A stretch of DNA of 64,000 nucleotides from Bacillota bacterium (lineage in GTDB: Bacteria; Bacillota; Sulfobacillia; JACIYH01). Position numbers and translations under genes: made by a program. The stretch's first letter is position 1. Each line of letters opens with the position of its first letter. The DNA is taken from the NCBI GenBank assembly GCA_030019365.1, contig JASEFA010000001.1, positions 648,953 to 712,952 on the forward strand. Direction: 5' to 3'. The notes under the pieces are model-generated. The model worked only from the letters and a program-made list of their open reading frames with translations. It did not search any database and was not told the origin of the DNA. Of the stretch, positions 7,979-17,243 are shown piece by piece.

Positions 7979-8404
7979 TCAGATGAACAGAGTGATCTTG
8001 CCTTCCTTGGCCTGGTCCACGAACTCGCCCACGCCCACCACGTCGTCCACGATAGGGTCCAGGTCCTCCTTGGTGAGGCCGAACAGGTCCATGGTCATGG
8101 CACAGGCGTGCACCCGCACATCCCCCAGCTCCTTGGCCTGGCGCAGGGTGTCGTACCAGGAAGGGACCTTCTTCTCCTGCAGGATCTGCATCATGGCCCC
8201 GGCCTGGTCCTCGAAGTCCTTGCTCACCCGGGCCAGCCGGGCGGGGCTCCCCTGCCGGAGTGCCTGCAGGCCCCAGAAGGTGACGAAGATATCAACCTCC
8301 ATGCCCATGGCCACCGCACCCGATGCCATGATGGCCACGGGAAACAGCTTATCCACCGTCCCCGAGAACACCACCATGGAAAACCGCTCCTCCGCCACTT
8401 CCAT
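7979..8404 (-). CDS. DsrE-like sulfur-relay protein
   Basis: 141 residues starting at ATG 8404 (GTG 8398 is possible); the longer frame upstream covers the promoter and operator. It is of the DsrE/DsrF/DsrH-like family ([33 protein letters not shown]), with the sulfur-carrying Cys101 in [12 protein letters not shown]. Such proteins pair with TusA in sulfur trafficking. It is first in the operon DsrE-TusA-SQR-ArsR, just downstream of a sigma-A promoter and a 12-bp palindrome. Confidence 0.87.
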   Translation of the reverse strand: MEVAEERFSMVVFSGTVDKLFPVAIMASGAVAMGMEVDIFVTFWGLQALRQGSPARLARVSKDFEDQAGAMMQILQEKKVPSWYDTLRQAKELGDVRVHACAMTMDLFGLTKEDLDPIVDDVVGVGEFVDQAKEGKITLFI

Positions 8405-8425
8405 CCCTCCCCTGCTTACTTGCCA

Positions 8426-8437
8426 ACTTGCGCAAGT
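8426..8437. promoter_or_regulatory. Candidate ArsR operator: ACTTGCGCAAGT
   Basis: A perfect 12-bp palindrome located about 10-21 bases after the predicted transcription start of the DsrE-TusA-SQR-ArsR operon. Repressors of the ArsR family bind dyads placed on or just after the promoter, and the operon encodes one, so autoregulation is likely. Confidence 0.55.
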
Positions 8438-8453
8438 GGCCGCTTTTGCGAGT

Positions 8454-8482
8454 ATGCTACCATGTTCACAGGAGGAAGTCAA
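8454..8482 (-). promoter_or_regulatory. Sigma-A promoter of the DsrE-TusA-SQR-ArsR operon
   Basis: On the minus strand TTGACT (8482-8477), 17 bases, then TAGCAT (8459-8454). It precedes the DsrE-like start by 50 bases. Confidence 0.75.
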
Positions 8483-8541
8483 TCCCTCTTGTGCTGCTTC
8501 TCACAAGACCCCACCAGGCCCGTCGTGGAGCCACCGGCACG

Positions 8542-9717
8542 TCAGGAGGTAGCCCGGCGGCGGCGATACCCGTGCAGGGGCATTAGTCCCCGGGGCACGA
8601 GCCGCCAGTAGAGCGCGTTGGTGGCCAGCTTGGCCCAGTGGAGGATGGGAACCGGGGTGGGGGGCGCGGGGGGACGGTCGTAGCTGTACGATATGAGGCT
8701 TCCCCTCCCCCTGCCGGTATCGCTGATGCAGAACACGCTGCCCGCATACTCCCAGGCCGGCTCCCTGCCCTCGACTTCAGCTGCCACACTGCGCGCCACC
8801 ACCTCGGCCTGCATGTGGGCACCCGCCCCGTGCTTGGACACGGGCAGGTCGGCGGCGTCCCCCAGGGCGTAAAGGCGCTGGCACCCCACCACGCGCAGGG
8901 TCTCCCGGTCGGTGGGGATCCACCCGTTGCGGTCCCCCAGTCCCGAGCGGCGCACCATCTGCGTCCCCCGGTGGGGTGGCACCAGGACGGCCACATCGTA
9001 CGGCACCTCCTCCCCTTCCTGCGAGATAAGGCGGTGCCGGCCGGGGTCGACCTCCTCCACCGTGAAGTGGGTCATCACCTCGATCCCCCGCCGGGCGAAG
9101 AGGGGCTGGTAGGTCTCGCACAGGGACTTCATGCCGAAGAGCTGGCCCAGCGGCGTCAGGAACCTGATGCGGTAGCGGCCCCGCAGGCCGCGGCGACGCA
9201 GGAAGTCGTCCAGGAGAAGGGTAAACTCCAGGGGTGCGGGCGGGCACTTGTAGGGGAGAGTGGTAATCCCGGTCACCAGGTCGCCACCCTGAAAGCGGTG
9301 CAGGGCGGCCATCAGGTCGAGGGCCGCCTCCAGTGAGTAGAAATGCTGGGCGCCCTCCTGAAAGCCGGGTACCAGGGCGGGATCGTACTCGGCGCCCGGG
9401 GCCAGCACCAGCCAGTCCGCAGAGACAGTGCGGCCGTCGGCCATGTGCACGGCCCTCGCCTCGGGGTCGATGGCGCGGGCGTCTCCCAGCACCGGCTGCA
9501 CAGCTGGGTGGAGCACGGTGCGCAGGTCTCGCACCAGGCTGCCGGGCTTCACGCGCCCGAAGGGGACGTACAGGAATCCGGGCTGATACACGTGCTGACC
9601 GGCAAGGTCGATGAGGGTGACCTGGCAAATACCCCGCCGGGCCAGCCCGTTGGCCACGGGGACACCGGCCAGGCCACCTCCGACCACGGCAACGCGCGGC
9701 TTGGCCAAGAAAATCAC
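8542..9717 (-). CDS. Sulfide:quinone oxidoreductase-like flavoprotein (copy 2)
   Basis: 391 residues, collinear with the protein at 6408-7616. It has the FAD motif VAVVGGGLAGVPVANG, then PYKCPPAPLEFTLLLD (Cys158), LYALGDAADLPVSK, SVFCISDTGRG (Cys near 330) and a C-terminal HWAKLATNALYW segment. Both presumed redox cysteines are kept. Having two diverged copies on either side of a sulfur-carrier pair suggests different sulfide affinities or different electron acceptors. It lies downstream of the disulfide oxidoreductase gene, separated by 149 bases containing a tandem repeat. Confidence 0.85.
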   Translation of the reverse strand: MIFLAKPRVAVVGGGLAGVPVANGLARRGICQVTLIDLAGQHVYQPGFLYVPFGRVKPGSLVRDLRTVLHPAVQPVLGDARAIDPEARAVHMADGRTVSADWLVLAPGAEYDPALVPGFQEGAQHFYSLEAALDLMAALHRFQGGDLVTGITTLPYKCPPAPLEFTLLLDDFLRRRGLRGRYRIRFLTPLGQLFGMKSLCETYQPLFARRGIEVMTHFTVEEVDPGRHRLISQEGEEVPYDVAVLVPPHRGTQMVRRSGLGDRNGWIPTDRETLRVVGCQRLYALGDAADLPVSKHGAGAHMQAEVVARSVAAEVEGREPAWEYAGSVFCISDTGRGRGSLISYSYDRPPAPPTPVPILHWAKLATNALYWRLVPRGLMPLHGYRRRRATS

Positions 9718-9783
9718 CCCGCCCTAGTTTGCACCGGGGCGGGGATCGTCAGTTAGGGCTGGCTCCCCACCCGCGTTCGGGGC

Positions 9784-9897
9784 GGGGAGTTCACGCTTCC
9801 CCCACGCCTGCGGCTTCGGGTGGAGAGCTCAGGCTTCCTCCACACCTGCGGCTCCAGGCGGGGCCCTCAGGCTTCCTCCACACCGGCCGCCTGCAGC
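9784..9897. repeat. Three tandem copies of a 38-bp unit overlapping a gene 3' end
   Basis: The element TCA(C/G)GCTTCC(C/T)CCACxCC recurs at 9791, 9829 and 9867, exactly 38 bases apart. The right-hand copy contains the stop codon and last codons of the disulfide oxidoreductase gene, so the array looks like repeated duplication of that gene's 3' end. Confidence 0.8.
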
Positions 9898-10547
9898 ACG
9901 TAGCTCAGGAACATCTTCTCGGGAACTGCACCTTCGAACTGGACGCGCTCGTTGATCACCACCTTGGGAACCCCGAACACGTGGTAACGCTGGGCCAGGT
10001 GGGGGAACTCGGACACCTCCACCACATCGGCCCGCACCTTTTCGCTCTCCAGCGCCATCTTGTGGGCCAACCTGGCCGCACGCGGGCAGTATGGGCAGGT
10101 AGGGGTGACGAAAACCTGGATGTGGACGTCCCTGGGCAGCCCCTGGAGGGCTTCCGCGGTCTCGGGGCGGAGGCCGCTCTTTTCCGCGGACACGTCCAGG
10201 ATGTCTTCCACCAGGGACGCGAACTCGTACCCGGCCGGGATGCCGTAGTATCGCATGCCGTAGTCCCGGTCCCCCAGCACAACCACGGCCGGAATCCTGC
10301 TGATGCCGTATCGGGCGACCTGGTCCTTGTCCAGCAGGAAGTCGTAAACCTCGACCCCGATGCGGCCGTCGGAGACCTCGCCCAGGTCTTCCACCAGCAT
10401 GCGGGTCTCGCGACAGTAGGCGCACTCCTGGCCGGGAACGCTCAAACCCGACTCCGACTGGGTGAACATCACCAGCTTCGCCGGTCCGGTGAGCTCGGCG
10501 AAGCGCCGGCGGAGCGTGGCCGCGTCTCGTTCACTGATGAGCCGCAT
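9867..10547 (-). CDS. Protein disulfide oxidoreductase, two-thioredoxin-fold (PDO/glutaredoxin-like)
   Basis: 226 residues with two thioredoxin-like halves. The first has the active site CAYC (Cys42-Cys45) and the cis-Pro segment SRIPAVVVLG. The second has CPYC (Cys151-Cys154) and FGVPKVVINE. This matches the PDO family of thermophiles, which catalyses cytoplasmic disulfide exchange, usually reduced by a thioredoxin reductase. Its place before SQR-like genes suggests it handles persulfide or thiol stress. A good sigma-A promoter lies just upstream. Confidence 0.88.
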   Translation of the reverse strand: MRLISERDAATLRRRFAELTGPAKLVMFTQSESGLSVPGQECAYCRETRMLVEDLGEVSDGRIGVEVYDFLLDKDQVARYGISRIPAVVVLGDRDYGMRYYGIPAGYEFASLVEDILDVSAEKSGLRPETAEALQGLPRDVHIQVFVTPTCPYCPRAARLAHKMALESEKVRADVVEVSEFPHLAQRYHVFGVPKVVINERVQFEGAVPEKMFLSYVLQAAGVEEA

Positions 10548-10570
10548 CCTGCCATCACCTCCTGCGGCTT

Positions 10571-10599
10571 ATTATGCCACCGCAGGACCATCCCGTCAA
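10571..10599 (-). promoter_or_regulatory. Sigma-A promoter of the disulfide oxidoreductase gene
   Basis: Minus strand: TTGACG (10599-10594), a 17-base spacer, CATAAT (10576-10571), 24 bases before the ATG at 10547. The RBS CAGGAGGTG is present. Confidence 0.72.
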
Positions 10600-10756
10600 A
10601 AGTGCCGCCGCCCGCCGTGCCAGTCCACCGTGCACCGCAGACCCGCCGTCGGGTCCGGGGTCCGCCCGCCGGCCGCGCAGGAAATGGCAGCATCCCCGGA
10701 AGGAGAGCGACAGCCGGGCGGATAAGGTACTGCAGGCTGAAACGCCACGGGAAGGT

Positions 10757-12619
10757 GTGAGAACGCTTTTGCACAAACGACGGATTCTTCTCTGGCTGCC
10801 CGTCCTGGTTGTGCTGGCGGGCGCTGCGGGCGCGGGGGTGCTGGCCTGGCAGCGGGGACTGCTGCTGGGGCCCCGGCTGGAGGGAGAAGGCCCGCTGTTC
10901 ACGTCCTTCGCCTCGGACCTGATTCACCTCTTCCGGCGCGGGGATCTCCCCCCGGAGCTGCAGGGATACCGGGAGCTGGCCACCGCCCTGGCACGCTGGC
11001 CGGCAGGACGACCACAGGTGGAACGTCTGGCCCAACGCGGCGATGGGGTCGGGTACCAGGCCTGCCTGGTGCTGGCCCGCAGCCGGTCGGCACGTCACGA
11101 TGGTAGCGCAGTGGCCCATTACCTGCGCGCCCTGCACCTGCGGCCCGACCCCGGAGTACGGGAAGAGCTGGCCCGGCTGCTCGAAGACCGGGGACGCCCG
11201 GGAGCCGCCATCGATCAGTGGAAGGAGATGCTTCCTGCCCGCACGGCTGTAGAAGCCCTGCTCCGCCTGGAACCCGAGGCGTGGCAGGTGGCCGCATGGC
11301 TGAACGACCGGGGCTGGGCTGATCAAGCTCTGGACATCCTCCGGGAACGGGGCGGGGCGACGCAGGCTCGCGCTGACGCACGGGTGGCACGGGAATGGGG
11401 TCGCGCCCTGCTCACCCTCGGGGATGCCCGCGCGGCCCTGCCCTGGCTGGCCCGCTACCTCGCCGAATTCCCGCAGGATACCCAAACCCTGGGCCTCTAC
11501 GCCCGCGCCCTGGAAGGAGCGGGCAAGCTGGAGGCAGCGCGGGAGGCTTACCAGCGCCTGGGGCCGGCGGGGGCCCGCGGCCTGGGTCGGGTCCTGGAGC
11601 GCCAGGGGAGGAGAGGGGAGGCGGCCCGAGCCTACCTGGACTCCCCGGAAGCCGAGGCCCGCTGGCGGGGAGCATGCCTGCTGGAAGAGCAGGGGCATGC
11701 CTCCCAGGCCCTGGCCGTGTACCGCCAACTGGCAACGGAAAGGAGCCTCGTGCGCGACGATGCTGCCCTGCGGGGATACGTCCTCTCCCGGCGACGTGGC
11801 GACGCCGCCGGTGCCGGGGAGTTTCTCGCGGCCGTGTCGCCCGGCCTGGCCTGGTGTGCCGGGCTGCCCGTCGCCCATCCCCTGCCCTATGAGCCCGTGC
11901 CGGACCCCGGGCAGGAGCCTGCCGCGGCGCAGGCGGCCCGCGCCCTGCCGGGTGTGGGGCCGGGGGGAACGTCCCTCGCCCAGGTGGAGATGGAAATACT
12001 GGGGCACACGGGCGGTGCGACCGGCCGGCTGGCCCTGGCCCGGTGGTACTCCGAACGGGGTAACGTGACCCTGGCCGCGGAAACGGCCATGGCCGCTCTC
12101 AAGGACCTGCCGGCACCGGGGGCGTACCCGCTGGCGTACCCCCTCCCCTACGCCGGCCTGGTGGAAGAGGTGGGCGCGGAATTCGGCGTCGATCCCCTCC
12201 TGGTCTGGGCGGTGATGCGGGAAGAGAGCCATTTTGCGCCCTGGGCCGTATCCCGGGCCGGAGCGTGCGGCCTGATGCAGCTCATGCCCGCCACCGCCGC
12301 CGGCGCCGCCCGGGCCCTGGGACTAACCATCGACCGGGAAGACCTGTTCCGGCCCGAAGTCAACCTGCGCCTGGGCACCTGGTACCTGGCACGCCTGCTG
12401 GAGGCGTGCGGTCACGATATCCCGCAGGCGCTGGCGGCATACAACGGCGGGCTGGGGAACGTGCGCCGGTGGGCCGGCTCACCCACCTTCCGGGGGCGGG
12501 AAGGGTTTCCCACCGCCATCACCTTTTCGGAGACGCGCGAGTACGTGGCCAGGACGGCTCAATCCTACCTGGTCTACCAGTATCTGTACGGCGAGGGCGC
12601 TCCTGCCGGAGGGCGGTAA
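10757..12619 (+). CDS. Membrane-anchored TPR/lytic transglycosylase (Slt70-like)
   Basis: About 620 residues. An N-terminal signal anchor (RILLWLPVLVVLAGAAGAGVL) is followed by a long helical TPR-like region (about residues 60-430). A C-terminal Slt domain carries the catalytic Glu in AVMREESHFAPWAVSRAGA, the GLMQLMPATA motif, YLARLLEACGHD and ALAAYNGGLGNVRRW. It cleaves peptidoglycan glycan strands outside the membrane. The start is uncertain: GTG 10757 is in frame just after GGGAAGGT, and TTG 10769 has better spacing. Further upstream the frame is non-coding and overlaps the opposing promoter. Confidence 0.85.
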   Translation: MRTLLHKRRILLWLPVLVVLAGAAGAGVLAWQRGLLLGPRLEGEGPLFTSFASDLIHLFRRGDLPPELQGYRELATALARWPAGRPQVERLAQRGDGVGYQACLVLARSRSARHDGSAVAHYLRALHLRPDPGVREELARLLEDRGRPGAAIDQWKEMLPARTAVEALLRLEPEAWQVAAWLNDRGWADQALDILRERGGATQARADARVAREWGRALLTLGDARAALPWLARYLAEFPQDTQTLGLYARALEGAGKLEAAREAYQRLGPAGARGLGRVLERQGRRGEAARAYLDSPEAEARWRGACLLEEQGHASQALAVYRQLATERSLVRDDAALRGYVLSRRRGDAAGAGEFLAAVSPGLAWCAGLPVAHPLPYEPVPDPGQEPAAAQAARALPGVGPGGTSLAQVEMEILGHTGGATGRLALARWYSERGNVTLAAETAMAALKDLPAPGAYPLAYPLPYAGLVEEVGAEFGVDPLLVWAVMREESHFAPWAVSRAGACGLMQLMPATAAGAARALGLTIDREDLFRPEVNLRLGTWYLARLLEACGHDIPQALAAYNGGLGNVRRWAGSPTFRGREGFPTAITFSETREYVARTAQSYLVYQYLYGEGAPAGGR

Positions 12620-12658
12620 CCGGCTCGGGGCCGCGCTCCGCACCGCACCGGTCGGGTT

Positions 12659-13576
12659 TCAGGCGTACGTGCGGCGCCAGAGCAGGCGGTTCTCCTCCAC
12701 GACGGGCTCCACCCGGCCTTCCCCGGCCAGGTGGGACAGGCAGGCGTGGATCGCTGACTGCACCAGCAGGTACTCGCCCATGCTGGCAAGCAGGCGGGCA
12801 TAGTGGTCGGCCAGGCGCCGCACCAGTTCCGGGACCGCCAGGGGCTCGGCCAGCATGTCCGCGATCAGGAAAAGCATGTCGGTCACCCGCTGGCGGTTCT
12901 CCTCGATGGTACGCAGGGCATCTCCGGGATCACAGGCGGGGCCGTGGCCGGGCACAATGCAACCGTACCTCCCACCGGCCACCCACCCTGCCGCCCGCTC
13001 GAGGGACTCGAGGTGCCGGGTCACATCGGCATTGTAGGGGATGCCGTGCTTGTCCAGGACCTGACCGGAGAAGAAAAGGTCTCCTGCGAAGAGAATCCCT
13101 TCGGTGGTGGCCACGCCCACCTGGGCGGGACTGTGTCCGGCCAGATCGACCAGTTCCAGTCCCGCTTCCAGAGGATCATGCCAGCTCGCCGCGTCCACCC
13201 CTTCCACCCCGGGCGTGGGCTCGGCCATGAGGAACTTGTTGCGCAGCGCGGGAGGCGGTGCCGCCATCCCGTAGAGGGACGCAGGCTCCAGGATGGGACG
13301 CCGCACGAACTCGGCCTCCGCCTCCGGAGCCAGCACTCGCGCCCCGGTCCGCGCCACCAGGAAAGCGTTCCCGCCCACGTGATCGGCGTGGAAATGCGTG
13401 TTCAGGATGACCACCAGCCGCAGCCCCTCAGCGTTCAGGTGGCGCAGGATCTTGCGTGCGGTGCTCTCGTCCAGACCGGAGTCGATCAGGACGGCATCCT
13501 TACCCTTCCAGACCAGCCCGCAGTTGGTGGGGCCGGCGAAATACCCCGCCCCCTCGCCCAGGCGCTTGAACTCCAT
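12659..13576 (-). CDS. Metallo-beta-lactamase-fold hydrolase
   Basis: 305 residues from ATG 13576, which is spaced 6 bases from GGGGAG; longer frames extend into the divergent gene's control region. The metal ligands are visible as THFHADHVGG (HxHxDH), a later His in DLAGHSPAQVG, Asp in LFAGDLFF and the final His in CIVPGHGP. The last 80 residues are helical, as in hydrolases of the glyoxalase-II/YflN type. The substrate is unknown. It is convergent with the transglycosylase gene and divergent from the 2-hydroxyacid dehydrogenase. Confidence 0.85.
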   Translation of the reverse strand: MEFKRLGEGAGYFAGPTNCGLVWKGKDAVLIDSGLDESTARKILRHLNAEGLRLVVILNTHFHADHVGGNAFLVARTGARVLAPEAEAEFVRRPILEPASLYGMAAPPPALRNKFLMAEPTPGVEGVDAASWHDPLEAGLELVDLAGHSPAQVGVATTEGILFAGDLFFSGQVLDKHGIPYNADVTRHLESLERAAGWVAGGRYGCIVPGHGPACDPGDALRTIEENRQRVTDMLFLIADMLAEPLAVPELVRRLADHYARLLASMGEYLLVQSAIHACLSHLAGEGRVEPVVEENRLLWRRTYA

Positions 13577-13724
13577 CGCCATCTCCCCGTTCTCTTCCGG
13601 CGGAGCCCGGTCCGCGGTCCGGCATCTGCTCCCTTGAGCGCCGCCCCCGGCCCTCCCAGGGAGGAATCCCCGGCGAGAAGCAGAAACCTGAAGCGATCCC
13701 GTCGACTCAAGGAGGTACTGCCAG

Positions 13725-14705
13725 GTGAAACCGTCCATCTACGTCAGCAGGCGCATTCCCCGGGAAGCCCTCGACCTCCTGCACGCTCAGTGCCACGTGC
13801 ACATCTGGGACAGCGATGACCCCGTGCCCCGGTCCATCCTGCTGGAGCAGGTGGCCGCGGCCGAAGGGCTGCTCTGCCTCCTTACCGAGCGCGTCGACGG
13901 CGAGTTGCTGGATCATGCTCCCCGGCTGCGCATAGTCGCCAACATGGCGGTGGGTTACGACAACGTGAACGTCCCCACCTGTACCGCCCGCCGGGTGATG
14001 GTCACCAACACGCCGGGGGTCCTCACCGATACCACCGCCGACCTGGCCTTCGCCCTCATCCTGGCCACGGCCCGGCGCCTGGTGGAAGCGGCCCGCTTCC
14101 TGGCCGAGGGACAGTGGAAAACCTGGGGACCCATGCTCCTCACCGGCCAGGATGTCTACGGCAGCACCCTGGGACTGGTGGGGTTCGGCCGCATCGGCCA
14201 GGCGGTGGCACGGCGGGCCTGCGGGTTTGACATGCGTGTCTTCTACCACGATCCCCAGCGCCACCGGGCAGCAGAGGAAGCCCTGGGGGCGACCTGGCTG
14301 CCCCTGGACGACCTGCTGCGACAGGCGGACGTGGTCAGCATCCATGCTCCCCTCAGCCCCGAAACCCACCACCTCATCGGCGAACGCGAGCTGCGCCTGA
14401 TGAAGCGGACCGCCGTCCTGGTGAACACCGCCCGCGGCCCCCTGGTGGACGAGCGGGCCCTCTACCGGGCCCTGCGGGAAGGCTGGATCTGGGCGGCGGG
14501 CCTGGACGTCTTCGAGCGGGAACCCATCGGCCCCGATCATCCCCTGCTCTCCCTGCCCAACGTGGTGGCCCTCCCTCACATAGGTAGCGCCAGCATAGCC
14601 ACCCGCACCCGCATGGCCACCCTGGCCGCCCAAAACCTCATCACCGCGCTCCGGGGGGAAGTGCCACCCAACCTGGTGAACCGCGAAGTCATCACCCCCT
14701 CCTGA
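13725..14705 (+). CDS. D-2-hydroxyacid dehydrogenase (glyoxylate/hydroxypyruvate reductase type)
   Basis: 326 residues from GTG 13725, 8 bases after AAGGAGGT. It has the NAD-binding GLVGFGRIGQAVARRA, the catalytic Arg in NTARGPLVDE, Glu in DVFEREPI and His in ALPHIGSAS. The TADLAFALILATARR segment is typical of the glyoxylate reductase (GyaR) subgroup. It reduces a 2-oxoacid such as glyoxylate or hydroxypyruvate with NAD(P)H in the cytoplasm. It is a single gene with no operon partner downstream. Confidence 0.88.
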   Translation: MKPSIYVSRRIPREALDLLHAQCHVHIWDSDDPVPRSILLEQVAAAEGLLCLLTERVDGELLDHAPRLRIVANMAVGYDNVNVPTCTARRVMVTNTPGVLTDTTADLAFALILATARRLVEAARFLAEGQWKTWGPMLLTGQDVYGSTLGLVGFGRIGQAVARRACGFDMRVFYHDPQRHRAAEEALGATWLPLDDLLRQADVVSIHAPLSPETHHLIGERELRLMKRTAVLVNTARGPLVDERALYRALREGWIWAAGLDVFEREPIGPDHPLLSLPNVVALPHIGSASIATRTRMATLAAQNLITALRGEVPPNLVNREVITPS

Positions 14706-14778
14706 CCCGATGCATCCGGCTGAGTCCCGGCCCATCCAGACCGCCCGCACGCGTCCGGCCCAGCCGCGCCCCACGCGG

Positions 14779-16773
14779 TCAGTCCTGCCCGGGCGACGGC
14801 CGGGGCGGCGAGGCCTGAGCGATGGCGCTGGCCAGCAGCCCTGCGCAGGTGGCAAATGCTGCTCCCGTGCGTACCGTGCCCGTGCGGGCATCCATGCTCT
14901 CGCAGGCCAGGCCTCCGTCCATGGGGGCAGCGGAGAGCAATCTGAGGAACCTGGCCCGATCCACCCCCAGGACCTCCCAGCTGCGGGCCGGTACTAGCAG
15001 CCCGTTGGCCAGCGACATGACCCAGGGGTGGCGGGCATGGGGGCACGCCGGGGCTGCAAAAGGCCCGTCGGCCATGTACCAGGGGTTATGGGTGCTCCAG
15101 ATCCACCTCAGGGTGTTCAGGTATACTGGGTCCAGAGGGTCACAGAAGCCATAGTAGGCCAGCAGCGCGAGAGACCCCGGGGGCTCGTCGTAGAGGACGT
15201 AGCTCCCGGCCGCGCCCGGCTCCCCTTCCCCCTCCGCCGCTGCATCGGGCGGGTCGAAGGACCATGCCCACATGGGCCCAAAGGGCCCCGGCACCACCGC
15301 CCACCGCCTGAGGTCAGCCTGGAGGCCGACAGCTTTCTCGCGGGCCCCGGGCCAGCGCAGGTCGGCGAACACGCTCAGGGCCTTCCAGGCCAGTGCGTTG
15401 TCGTAGGTCACGATAGGATGGTGGGCGGGATCATCCGAAGGCAGAAGAAAGGTGCGGTAAAGGTGGTGGGGACGAACACGCACCTCTTCCAGCGCACCCC
15501 ACACCCGGACCATCCCTTCCCGCACGGGGGCCTCCTTCAGCACCGACCGGTCACCGGTTCGTTCCAGGTAGTGACCCAGGGCCACGGGGAAGGCTGCCAG
15601 TTCGTCCAGCTCGAAGCCGGGGTAGAGCTCGCTGCCGTCGAGATACAGGCTGTGTACCCCCGCTCGGCGCGAATACAACCGGAAGGCCTGCACCAGGGCC
15701 TGCCGGGCCACGCCCCTGTCCGCCAGCAGGAGACCGGGGAAGCTCCAGAGGAGGCTATCCCGGCTCCAGTGGGCAGCGCTCACGTAGTAGCGGGGGCTGC
15801 GCGAGGTGACCAGCACCAGTTCCTCGTTGTCCAGGCACACCCCCCGGCTGTAGTAGAAGTTGAAGACCAGGTTGCGTCGCCAGAGGGAGATCAGGGCTTG
15901 TTCCTGTTCCTGCCCGGCCCTGGGAGACCCCTCCCCGAAACCGGCCGCCCCGGGCCGTGGGGCCAGCCCCGCCCCCAACCGCCCCAATTCGTGCCCGGAC
16001 TCCTCTCGTAGGGCCGGGTACCCGTGGCGGAGGAGGTCCACGGCCTGGCAGGCGGCCCCGTCCCCATCGGGGGCCAACCCCAGCACCACGGTGAGCTCGT
16101 GCCCTTCCCGGCTGACGCGAAACCCGCAGGGAGGCCAGGACTCCAGGCGCGCGTCCGGCTGGGCGGGCCGAATGGCCACGGCCAGGAAGGGCCAGGGGCA
16201 CCCCGCCTCCCACAGCAGGCACTGCAGCCACCGATGCCACCGGCTCACCACCGGCACCGGGAGAGGACGGGGAGTGAAAACCCGGCGGCGGACCTCCCCA
16301 AGGTATCCTTCCAGATAAAGCATCACCGGGCCGGGAGCCGGGTCCACATCGACATGGACGACGAGGCCCTTGTGACCAGGAGGGGTCAGCCAGGTCACCC
16401 GCATGGTGCCCCAGGGAACCCGGTACCGCACTTCCGGTATCCACTCGGCCGCCCGGTGTACCCCGGCGCCCCCGGGCTCCCAGCCACCCGCAGCAGATTC
16501 GGCAGAGCGCGCGGCGGGCTGTACTGTCCGCCCACCTCCCCCGGGCTCCCCTTCCGGGGCAGGGGACTCCACGCCCACCCGAAGCAGAGGGGCGTTATCC
16601 GTCCCGGCCAGCTCCACCAGCCCGCGGGCGCTCCAGGAAAGGACATTGAGGGAGAGCACGGCCCCGTCCTGCGCTCGTATCTCGGGCAGGGCCACGAACT
16701 CGTTACCGGTCACCCAGAACTCCTCGGCCCGGTCGATCTCCTCCGGTACCGTCAGGTACTCCCTGCTCCCCAT
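14779..16773 (-). CDS. Six-hairpin glycosidase-like protein, possibly GH125-related
   Basis: 664 residues from ATG 16773, which follows GCAGGAGGTCCGC. About residues 1-260 are beta-rich (FWVTGNEFVALPEI, GPVMLYLEGYLG), and the rest is helical with features of an (alpha/alpha)6 barrel: SAAHWSRDSLLWSFPGLLLA, SDDPAHHPIVTYDNALAWKA, LYDEPPGSLALLAYYG and STHNPWYMADGP. GH125-type exo-mannosidases share this plan, but I could not confirm the catalytic pair. There is no signal peptide, so it acts inside the cell. It is last in a leftward run after NikR. Confidence 0.65.
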   Translation of the reverse strand: MGSREYLTVPEEIDRAEEFWVTGNEFVALPEIRAQDGAVLSLNVLSWSARGLVELAGTDNAPLLRVGVESPAPEGEPGGGGRTVQPAARSAESAAGGWEPGGAGVHRAAEWIPEVRYRVPWGTMRVTWLTPPGHKGLVVHVDVDPAPGPVMLYLEGYLGEVRRRVFTPRPLPVPVVSRWHRWLQCLLWEAGCPWPFLAVAIRPAQPDARLESWPPCGFRVSREGHELTVVLGLAPDGDGAACQAVDLLRHGYPALREESGHELGRLGAGLAPRPGAAGFGEGSPRAGQEQEQALISLWRRNLVFNFYYSRGVCLDNEELVLVTSRSPRYYVSAAHWSRDSLLWSFPGLLLADRGVARQALVQAFRLYSRRAGVHSLYLDGSELYPGFELDELAAFPVALGHYLERTGDRSVLKEAPVREGMVRVWGALEEVRVRPHHLYRTFLLPSDDPAHHPIVTYDNALAWKALSVFADLRWPGAREKAVGLQADLRRWAVVPGPFGPMWAWSFDPPDAAAEGEGEPGAAGSYVLYDEPPGSLALLAYYGFCDPLDPVYLNTLRWIWSTHNPWYMADGPFAAPACPHARHPWVMSLANGLLVPARSWEVLGVDRARFLRLLSAAPMDGGLACESMDARTGTVRTGAAFATCAGLLASAIAQASPPRPSPGQD

Positions 16774-16820
16774 GCGGACCTCCTGCACACAGCGTTTTGC
16801 GGGCTCCGACCGCAGGGCGG

Positions 16821-17240
16821 TCAGGGGAGTCCGCGGCCGGTGGAGGTCATGGTGAGCTGCCCGTGCTTGACCCCGCGCCGGGCGATCATGGCGTGAGCCA
16901 GGGAGCGCACGCGGGCGGCAGGGCCGCGCAGGACCACCACTTCCAGGCAGTTGCGCTCGTCCAGGTGGACGTGCATGGTGGAGAGTACCAGCTCGTGATG
17001 GTCGTGCTGCAGGTGAGTGAGCTCGTCCCCCAGGCCCCGGGCATCGTGGTCGTACACCAGGGTGACCGTCCCCGCCACCTCGGCCTCCTCCAGCTCCCAC
17101 TGCCGCTCGATCAGCTCCCGCCGGGCCAGGTCGCGCAGAAACTCCGACCTGTTGCTGTAGCCCCGCGATCGGGCCAGATCGTCGAACTTCTCCAGGAGGT
17201 CCTCCTCCATGGAGACCCCGAACCTGCGCAAGCCCCCCAT
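16821..17240 (-). CDS. nikR: Nickel-responsive regulator NikR
   Basis: 139 residues. Residues 1-50 are a ribbon-helix-helix DNA-binding domain (LRRFGVSMEEDLLEKFDDL). The rest is an ACT-like tetramerisation domain with the nickel ligands HDHHELVLSTMHVHLDERNC: a His from the HDHH segment plus His90, His92 and Cys98. NikR represses nickel uptake when nickel is bound. It starts 3 bases after the ZIP transporter stop, so that transporter is a probable partner; nickel would be needed for hydrogenases or urease elsewhere. Confidence 0.92.
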   Translation of the reverse strand: MGGLRRFGVSMEEDLLEKFDDLARSRGYSNRSEFLRDLARRELIERQWELEEAEVAGTVTLVYDHDARGLGDELTHLQHDHHELVLSTMHVHLDERNCLEVVVLRGPAARVRSLAHAMIARRGVKHGQLTMTSTGRGLP

Positions 17241-17243
17241 CGC

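Noticed and set aside
9784-9897. 38-bp repeats considered as a CRISPR array
   Set aside because: Units are directly adjacent without unique spacers and one copy is coding sequence.
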